Assembly (NCBI GenBank): GCA_945988915.1
Contig: CAMFTS010000072.1
Location: 1 to 5,374, forward strand
Length of the DNA stretch: 5,374 nucleotides
From: an uncultured Clostridia bacterium
GTDB taxonomy: Bacteria; Bacillota; Clostridia; Oscillospirales; Acutalibacteraceae
Reading direction: 5' to 3'
Each line of letters starts with the position of its first letter. Position 1 is the stretch's first letter. The notes beneath the pieces are model-generated. The model was not told where the DNA came from. It did not search any database and saw nothing but the letters and a program-made list of their open reading frames with translations. The position numbers and the translations under genes are program-made. Below are positions 1 through 4,444 of this stretch, piece after piece.

Positions 1-45
1 GATATAGTATTATTATATAAAAAATCATTATATGCTGTCGTATTT

Positions 46-62
46 ATCGTTTTTTTAACGAT
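46..62. repeat. Short inverted repeat ATCGTT/AACGAT upstream of the SCP2 promoter
   Basis: The arms ATCGTT (46-51) and AACGAT (57-62) are perfect reverse complements around a five-T loop. A third copy of ATCGTT lies at 79-84, inside the spacer between the -35 and -10 boxes of the next promoter and 33 bases from the first copy. There is no T-run after the right arm, so this is not a good terminator. It could be a protein-binding site, but six-base repeats arise easily by chance in DNA this AT-rich. The rest of 1-71 is AT-rich spacer with nothing else I can name. Confidence 0.25.
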
Positions 63-71
63 TGAATTAAC

Positions 72-100
72 TTGATATATCGTTGTTTTTGTGATAAAAT
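72..100 (+). promoter_or_regulatory. SigA-type extended -10 promoter for the SCP2 gene
   Basis: The -35 box is TTGATA (72-77) and the -10 box is TAAAAT (95-100), separated by exactly 17 bases. A TG dinucleotide at 92-93 sits one base before the -10 box, giving an extended -10 element. Transcription should start near 107, leaving a leader of about 23 bases that holds the ribosome binding site. Strong match to the housekeeping consensus; the start site itself is inferred. Confidence 0.75.
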
Positions 101-129
101 ATTAAAAACTTTTCAAAGGAGTAACAATT

Positions 130-453
130 ATGACATACGAACAAGTTGTAGAAAAAATTAAAACAAGATATTCATCAATTGACGCTTCTTCAATCGAAGG
201 AACTCAGGCAATTCAGATTAACCTTACAGGTAAAAATGCTGAGGGTATATTTTACATTGAAGTTAAAGACGGTAAGGTAAATGTTGAACCGTATGATTAT
301 CACGACAACTGGGCAACAGTTACAGTTGCTCCGACAAACCTCTTCAAAATTCTTGACGGAAAATTGGATCCGGTTCTTGCATATACAACAGGTAAAGTTA
401 AGATCAGCGGTGATATCCAGACTGTTCTTCGCTTCATCAATCTTGCAAAATAA
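130..453 (+). CDS. Stand-alone SCP2 sterol-binding domain protein
   Basis: This encodes a 107-residue protein that is a single SCP2 (sterol carrier protein 2) domain. The N-terminal helix (about 1-20) is followed by an alternating beta region (about 26-67) containing the typical strand-turn-strand IEVKDGKVNV (43-52). The C-terminal part carries the family hallmark DGKLDP (76-81) and GKVKISGD (88-95), the usual 'small amount of a lipid-binding fold' signature. SCP2 domains form a hydrophobic pocket for lipids or acyl chains; as bacteria like this generally lack sterols, the ligand is probably another lipid (inference). There is no signal peptide or membrane segment, so it should be cytoplasmic. 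The ATG is chosen because AAAGGAG (115-121) lies 8 bases upstream. It has its own promoter and terminator, so it appears monocistronic. Length is normal for stand-alone SCP2 proteins. Family assignment is firm; function is unknown. Confidence 0.88.
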   Translation: MTYEQVVEKIKTRYSSIDASSIEGTQAIQINLTGKNAEGIFYIEVKDGKVNVEPYDYHDNWATVTVAPTNLFKILDGKLDPVLAYTTGKVKISGDIQTVLRFINLAK

Positions 454-473
454 TCGTTTTATAACCTATATTT

Positions 474-505
474 AAGCACGGTAGTAAAAATACCGTGCTT
501 TTTTT
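474..505 (+). terminator. Intrinsic terminator of the SCP2 gene
   Basis: A perfect 10-base-pair stem is formed by AAGCACGGTA (474-483) and TACCGTGCTT (491-500) with a 7-base loop. It is followed by five more T residues (501-505), making a seven-T tract with the stem end. There is no T-run on the other side, so it acts in the plus direction only. It lies 20 bases past the SCP2 stop codon. Confidence 0.92.
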
Positions 506-515
506 CAAAAAGTTC

Positions 516-544
516 TTTATTTTATTAAACATTTGCACTATAAT
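516..544 (+). promoter_or_regulatory. Probable promoter of the Gfo/Idh/MocA gene
   Basis: A perfect TATAAT -10 box lies at 539-544. At a 17-base spacing the -35 position reads TTTATT (516-521), a weak match. Transcription would start near 551, about 24 bases before the ATG, so the leader would just hold the ribosome binding site. The promoter sits directly behind the SCP2 terminator, which argues for separate transcription of the two genes. The weak -35 lowers confidence and could mean activator dependence. Confidence 0.5.
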
Positions 545-574
545 CAAACTATTAAATTAAAGGAATGATTATTA

Positions 575-1876
575 ATGAGCGATAAACCCGTAACAGCGAT
601 AATTGTAGGTGCAGGTCACAGAGCAATTATTTATTCCAAGCTTGCTCTCACGGATCCCGATAAGCTAAAAATTGTAGGCGTAGCCGATCCTGATAAAATC
701 AGGCAAAAGAAAGCGATGGAAATGTTTGGATTTCCCGAAGAGAATTGTTTTGATTCTGCCGATGAGCTTGCAAAGGTTCCGAAATTTGCCGATGCAATAA
801 TAAACGGCACGATGGATGAACAGCATATTGCAACTTCTATCCCCCTTCTTGAAAAAGGTTATGATATGCTTCTTGAAAAGCCATTTGCAACCAACGAAGA
901 GGAAATGAGAACGCTTGTTGAATGTGTCAAGAAAAACGGTAATAAGGTAATGATTTGCCACGTTCTTCGATATACGCCTTTTTATCTTTCAATTAAAGAA
1001 AAAGTTCATAACGGCGAAATCGGTGATATTATCAATATCCAAACAAGTGAGCATGTCAGCTATCATCACCTTTCAACATCTTATGTCCGCGGAAAATGGG
1101 CTAATTCCGATAAATGCCATACATCTATGCTGCTTGCCAAGTGCTGCCATGATATTGATATGATGATGTGGATGATGTCCGAAACAACGCCTGTAAGCAT
1201 CTCAAGCTTTGGCTCTAAATTTCAGTTTAAGCCTGAAAACGCTCCTGAAAATGCCGGTACAAAATGTTTGGTTGACTGTCCTCTTGTCGATACTTGCAGA
1301 TATTCTGCAAAGCGTCTTTATCTTGATCAGCCTGACCGTTGGGCTTTCTATATTTGGGACAAGCTTGAGGGAATAGAAAATCCCACTGACGAAGACAGAA
1401 TCAATCTTCTCAAGGGTGACTCAAATTACGGCAAATGCATTTATAAATGTGACAACAATGTTGTTGACCATCAATCTGTACTTGTAAACTTTGCAAACGG
1501 CGCCACCGGTACGCACAATATGGTCGGCGGAGCCTCAAAAGCACTGAGAAGAATACATATTATCGGTACATTAGGTGAAATTTACGGCGACTTTGAAGAA
1601 TCAAAGTTCTATGTTTCAAAAATTCATCCTACAAAAACCGACGAAAAAATTGTCGAGGAATTTGACTTAAGAGTTTCAGGCGATATGGTTGGTGCTTACG
1701 GCGGTCACGGCGGCGGCGATGAAAAGCTTGCAGCAGATTTCGTTGAATATCTTCGCGGCGGTGAACCGTCACTTGCCTGCACATCAATTTTCGACTCTGT
1801 TGCAGGTCACTTATGCGTATATCTTGCCGATAAATCACGGGAAGAAAACGGCGCTCCCCAGCAAGTAAATTTATAA
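575..1876 (+). CDS. Gfo/Idh/MocA-family NAD(P)-dependent oxidoreductase
   Basis: This 433-residue protein has the two-domain layout of the family. An N-terminal Rossmann fold opens with AIIVGAGHRA (8-17) and reaches an acidic VADPD (36-40) after the second strand, which favours NAD(H). The family EKP motif is at 101-103, with Lys102 the likely catalytic lysine. The usual DxGxHxxD motif appears as AKCCHDID (188-195): His192 and Asp195 are kept but Ala188 replaces the Asp. A cysteine-containing insert follows (C231, C235, C241, then C288, C292), along with NYGKCIY (284-290), VVDHQ (296-300) and GTLGEIYGD (331-339), and a C-terminal GGHGGGD (376-382). This pattern belongs to a common anaerobe subfamily of unknown substrate, probably a sugar or cyclitol derivative (inference). 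It is cytoplasmic, with no signal peptide. AAAGGA (559-564), 10 bases upstream, supports the ATG. It looks monocistronic. Confidence 0.9.
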   Translation: MSDKPVTAIIVGAGHRAIIYSKLALTDPDKLKIVGVADPDKIRQKKAMEMFGFPEENCFDSADELAKVPKFADAIINGTMDEQHIATSIPLLEKGYDMLLEKPFATNEEEMRTLVECVKKNGNKVMICHVLRYTPFYLSIKEKVHNGEIGDIINIQTSEHVSYHHLSTSYVRGKWANSDKCHTSMLLAKCCHDIDMMMWMMSETTPVSISSFGSKFQFKPENAPENAGTKCLVDCPLVDTCRYSAKRLYLDQPDRWAFYIWDKLEGIENPTDEDRINLLKGDSNYGKCIYKCDNNVVDHQSVLVNFANGATGTHNMVGGASKALRRIHIIGTLGEIYGDFEESKFYVSKIHPTKTDEKIVEEFDLRVSGDMVGAYGGHGGGDEKLAADFVEYLRGGEPSLACTSIFDSVAGHLCVYLADKSREENGAPQQVNL

Positions 1877-1894
1877 TATGATTCAAAAAAATTA

Positions 1895-1930
1895 TGGGCA
1901 GTTTACAAAGAACTGCCCACTTTTATTTTT
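1895..1930. terminator. Two-way terminator between the Gfo/Idh and phosphoesterase genes
   Basis: A 9-base-pair stem (1895-1903 with 1911-1919; arms TGGGCAGTT and AACTGCCCA) closes a 7-base loop. In the plus direction it is followed by TTTTATTTTT (1921-1930). In the minus direction the bases left of the stem (about 1884-1893) read as a run of seven T residues after two A's. It can therefore end transcripts from both convergent genes. The plus-direction T-tract overlaps the stop codon of the phosphoesterase gene at 1929-1931. Confidence 0.88.
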
Positions 1931-3080
1931 ACTTTTTATTTTTATTTCTGACAGCAAGTGTGACACCTGCCGTAATAAGCGTCACACCGGCGGAAACAGC
2001 TGCTTTTTTCAAAAACGGCATCACTGATTCAACGCTTGGAGGTGCATAAGAATAGAATAAAAACTTCGGCTTGTTTTTAATGTATTTAAATTCAAATAAA
2101 TCCTTATAAAGAGTAGTATAAGTTTTAAATGTGCTTAAATCGTGTTCGTCAAGATCAATTATGCGAACTCCCCTGTCAAGCTTCGGTCCGTAAACATTAA
2201 AACCGCATCCTTGAGTATATCCCATTACAAGACCTTTATATTCACCAACAAAGCTGTTATTATGGTCATGACCGCAGAATACTCCGATAATATCCCCTTT
2301 TTCTCTTAAAGCATCAAACTCGCCGAGATTTTCAGCGGGTGTTGCCGGTGTTTCAAGTGTAAAATCGCAATTTCCCTTATGTAAATACTCGTCATTTATC
2401 CAATAATACTTTCCGTAATGAGAACGGTAACCCGTAGCGTGAGGTTTTCTTGATTTTGGAACTTCGCTGAAAAGTTCCCACATTTCATAAAGCGGAATAT
2501 GCTGAAATACAAGTGATTTTATATATTCACCGTTGTTTTCATCTTTAAGAGCATCTCTTGTCTTTTTATACCATTCAATTTGTTCGGGTGTTACTGCAGC
2601 ACATTTTCCGTCAACAGTTGTTGAAAGCGAATCAATAAGATAAATATTAAATACGGTTTTTTCGCCTTTACTGTCCATAACAGTCAGATTGTGATTGGCA
2701 AGTCCCGGCAATTCCCTGTCACCTGCATCGGCAAGGCAACCGCTAAATGACTGATAAATCATAAGCTGTTCTTCTTTGTCAATGCCGAAAGCCTGCGCAT
2801 CGTGATTACCGAAGACAAAAGTGAACGGAATATTTCTGTCAACAACAGGTTTTACGAAATTAGTAATTGCCAGCTTTGTTTTTTTATTTCTGTCACCAAA
2901 TAACAAATTAAAGCCGTATCCTTTAAGCTGATCACCTGTGAAAACAACAAGATCGGGTTTATCTTTATCAAGCGCTGCTGCAATAAATTCTATTGTATCT
3001 TTAGATGTAACCTGAGTATCCTGTATATCGGCAATCTGCATAATACGAAATTTGCCGTCAGGATTAAATTTTAATTGCAT
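1929..3080 (-). CDS. Calcineurin-like metallophosphoesterase with hydrophobic C-terminal tail
   Basis: From the preferred ATG at 3080 the protein is 383 residues. It shows the ordered metal-binding motifs of calcineurin-like phosphoesterases: IADIQD (16-21, first motif), GDQ (49-51), GNHD (91-94), QH (193-194) and GHDH (270-273). These bind two metal ions that hydrolyse a phosphate mono- or diester; the overall look, with an early GKFRIMQIAD, resembles Dcr2-like members (moderate). The first motif normally reads DxH; here Gln20 replaces the His. Residues 360-377 form an uncharged, Ala/Val/Thr-rich segment ending in RNKNKK, which could be a membrane anchor. There is no N-terminal signal peptide, so the catalytic domain should be cytoplasmic. 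An in-frame GTG six bases upstream (3086) would add two residues but is only one base from the ribosome binding site. The substrate cannot be told from sequence. It has its own promoter and shares a terminator with the convergent gene. Confidence 0.88.
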   Translation of the reverse strand: MQLKFNPDGKFRIMQIADIQDTQVTSKDTIEFIAAALDKDKPDLVVFTGDQLKGYGFNLLFGDRNKKTKLAITNFVKPVVDRNIPFTFVFGNHDAQAFGIDKEEQLMIYQSFSGCLADAGDRELPGLANHNLTVMDSKGEKTVFNIYLIDSLSTTVDGKCAAVTPEQIEWYKKTRDALKDENNGEYIKSLVFQHIPLYEMWELFSEVPKSRKPHATGYRSHYGKYYWINDEYLHKGNCDFTLETPATPAENLGEFDALREKGDIIGVFCGHDHNNSFVGEYKGLVMGYTQGCGFNVYGPKLDRGVRIIDLDEHDLSTFKTYTTLYKDLFEFKYIKNKPKFLFYSYAPPSVESVMPFLKKAAVSAGVTLITAGVTLAVRNKNKK

Positions 3081-3087
3081 AAACACA

Positions 3088-3093
3088 CCCTCT
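3088..3093 (-). promoter_or_regulatory. Ribosome binding site that fixes the phosphoesterase start
   Basis: On the minus strand AGAGGG (3093 to 3088) is the only Shine-Dalgarno-like run. It lies 7 bases before the ATG at 3080-3078, an ideal distance, but only one base before the in-frame GTG at 3086-3084. The ATG is therefore the better start. Confidence 0.7.
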
Positions 3094-3110
3094 GTAAACT
3101 AATTTAGAGT

Positions 3111-3139
3111 ATTATAATATATTTATCATTAAATTGCAA
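3111..3139 (-). promoter_or_regulatory. SigA-type promoter of the phosphoesterase gene
   Basis: Read on the minus strand, the -35 box is TTGCAA (3139 to 3134) and the -10 box is a perfect TATAAT (3116 to 3111), separated by 17 bases. Transcription should begin near 3104, giving a leader of about 24 bases. It is back to back with the aldo/keto reductase promoter. Confidence 0.75.
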
Positions 3140-3154
3140 CGAGATTAAAATTGT

Positions 3155-3175
3155 AATAAGAATAATAAACTTATT
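3155..3175. repeat. AT-rich inverted repeat between divergent promoters
   Basis: AATAAG (3155-3160) and CTTATT (3170-3175) are perfect reverse complements around a 9-base spacer. The right arm overlaps the first two bases of the reductase -35 box, and the site lies 16 bases from the phosphoesterase -35 box. It could be an operator for both genes, but the arms are short and AT-rich, so chance is a fair explanation. Confidence 0.25.
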
Positions 3176-3202
3176 GATATTTTTCTGTTAATACTTTATA
3201 AT
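3174..3202 (+). promoter_or_regulatory. SigA-type promoter of the aldo/keto reductase gene
   Basis: The -35 box TTGATA (3174-3179) and the perfect -10 box TATAAT (3197-3202) are separated by 17 bases. Transcription should start near 3209, only about 12 bases before the ATG, so the leader is nearly all ribosome binding site. The -35 hexamer is identical to that of the SCP2 promoter. Confidence 0.78.
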
Positions 3203-3209
3203 CAATTTG

Positions 3210-3215
3210 GGTGAT
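3210..3215 (+). promoter_or_regulatory. Ribosome binding site of the aldo/keto reductase gene
   Basis: GGTGAT (3210-3215) is complementary to the 5' part of the usual anti-Shine-Dalgarno sequence and lies 5 bases before the ATG. It lacks the AGGAGG core seen before the SCP2 gene. It would begin right at the predicted 5' end of the transcript. Confidence 0.6.
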
Positions 3216-3220
3216 GTAAT

Positions 3221-4378
3221 ATGATTAAATCTGTAAAAGAAGACGGTACAAATCTCTATTTCCCCGAAATAAAAAAGAATTTCGGTTTTGGTTGTATGAG
3301 ATTACCGATGAAACTTAAGGTAAAGGTAGATTATAAAGAATTCTCTGAAATGATAGACAAGTTTATGGAAGAAGGCTTTAACTACTTTGATACTGCACAT
3401 ATGTATGTCGGAACAAAGAGCGAAACTTCTATAAGGGATTGCCTTTCCAAGCGCTATCCGAGAGAATCTTTCATTCTTACCAACAAATTATCTTCAAATT
3501 GCTTTAAAAACGAAGAGGATATAAGACCTTTTTTTGAAAAGCAGTTAAAGGCTTGCGGTGTTGATTATTTTGACTTTTATTTGATGCATGCACAGTCAAG
3601 CGAAAACTATGATCAGTATAAAAATGCCAATGCATATAAAGTTGCGCAGGATTTAAAAAACGAGGGTAAAGTTCGTCATGTAGGTCTTTCTTTCCATGAC
3701 AAAGCTGAAGTCCTTGATATGATATTAACTGAAAATCCCGAAGTAGAAGTTGTTCAGATTCAGTTTAACTACCGTGACTATAACGATGCAGGCGTCCAGG
3801 GTAAAGAATGTCTTGAAGTGTGCAGAAAACACAATAAGCCTGTTATTGTTATGGAGCCTGTCAAGGGCGGAGCTCTTGTAAATATTCCAAAGCCTGCTCA
3901 AAAAGTGTTTGATGACTTGGGAAGCAACCTGAGTTACGCTTCTTATGCTGTTCGTTTTGCTGCAAGCTTTGAAGGAATTGCAATGGTTATTTCGGGTATG
4001 AGCAATATGGAGCAGATGAATGATAACTTAAGCTTTATGAAAGAGTTTGAGCCCCTGAGTGACAAGGAAATGGAAGCAGTTAACAAAGTTTGTGATATAA
4101 TCACCGACACCAACATTATTCAATGTACCGCATGCAGATACTGTGTTGACGGCTGTCCGCAAAATATCAATATACCTGAATTATTTGCTTGCTACAATGC
4201 AAAAAAGCAAGATAAAGGTTTAATCAAATGGAATTCAAAACAGTATTATAATGCACACATAAATAATAACGGCAAAGCGTCTGACTGTATAGGCTGCGGC
4301 AAATGTGAAAAAATATGTCCTCAACATTTGGAAATCAGAGATTTACTTAAAAAAGTTTCAAGAGAATTCGGTAAATGA
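3221..4378 (+). CDS. Aldo/keto reductase with C-terminal double [4Fe-4S] ferredoxin domain
   Basis: This 385-residue protein joins an aldo/keto reductase barrel (about 18-285) to a ferredoxin-like tail (about 298-375). The barrel opens with FGFGCMRLP (21-29) and keeps the catalytic tetrad: Asp57 and Tyr62 in FDTAHMY, Lys89 in LTNKL, and His123 in LMHAQ. The later barrel carries VIVMEPVKGG (208-217) and ISGM (257-260), typical of the family. The tail has two cluster motifs, C302-x2-C305-x2-C308-x3-C312-P and C356-x2-C359-x2-C362-x3-C366-P. This fusion is a known group in anaerobes. It is thought to move electrons between the barrel active site and a carrier, but the substrate and electron partner are unknown. 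No signal peptide or membrane segment is seen, so it should be cytoplasmic and oxygen-sensitive (inference). It has its own promoter and shares a two-way terminator with the convergent carboxykinase gene. Confidence 0.93.
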   Translation: MIKSVKEDGTNLYFPEIKKNFGFGCMRLPMKLKVKVDYKEFSEMIDKFMEEGFNYFDTAHMYVGTKSETSIRDCLSKRYPRESFILTNKLSSNCFKNEEDIRPFFEKQLKACGVDYFDFYLMHAQSSENYDQYKNANAYKVAQDLKNEGKVRHVGLSFHDKAEVLDMILTENPEVEVVQIQFNYRDYNDAGVQGKECLEVCRKHNKPVIVMEPVKGGALVNIPKPAQKVFDDLGSNLSYASYAVRFAASFEGIAMVISGMSNMEQMNDNLSFMKEFEPLSDKEMEAVNKVCDIITDTNIIQCTACRYCVDGCPQNINIPELFACYNAKKQDKGLIKWNSKQYYNAHINNNGKASDCIGCGKCEKICPQHLEIRDLLKKVSREFGK

Positions 4379-4405
4379 TTCAATTTAATATAATCAGATA
4401 TAAAA

Positions 4406-4437
4406 TAAGCCTCTCTTCCGAGAGGCTTAATATTTTT
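4406..4437. terminator. Two-way terminator between the reductase and carboxykinase genes
   Basis: A 10-base-pair perfect stem (4406-4415 with 4420-4429; arms TAAGCCTCTC and GAGAGGCTTA) closes a tight TTCC tetraloop. In the plus direction it is followed by ATATTTTTATTT (4430-4441). In the minus direction the adjoining bases (4405 to 4402) read as four T residues followed by more AT-rich sequence, so the minus tail is the weaker one. It probably ends both convergent transcripts. Confidence 0.88.
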
Positions 4438-4444
4438 ATTTCGA

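Noticed and set aside
281..475. Open frame of 64 codons on the plus strand overlapping the SCP2 gene
   Set aside because: It runs in another frame of a clear SCP2 domain, has no ribosome binding site of its own and runs into the terminator stem.
665..961. Minus-strand open frame of 98 codons inside the Gfo/Idh gene
   Set aside because: It is antisense to a well-supported gene, and its protein has no recognisable domain.
130..1876. SCP2 and Gfo/Idh genes as one operon
   Set aside because: A strong terminator (474-505) and a TATAAT promoter box (539-544) separate them.
1629..1886. Minus-strand open frame of 85 codons at the end of the Gfo/Idh gene
   Set aside because: The product is Arg-rich and low in structure, as expected for a reverse-complement shadow; it also starts close to the terminator.
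4110..4135. Frameshift or fusion artefact between the reductase barrel and the Fe-S tail
   Set aside because: The frame is continuous and this domain order is a known family architecture; both cluster motifs are complete.
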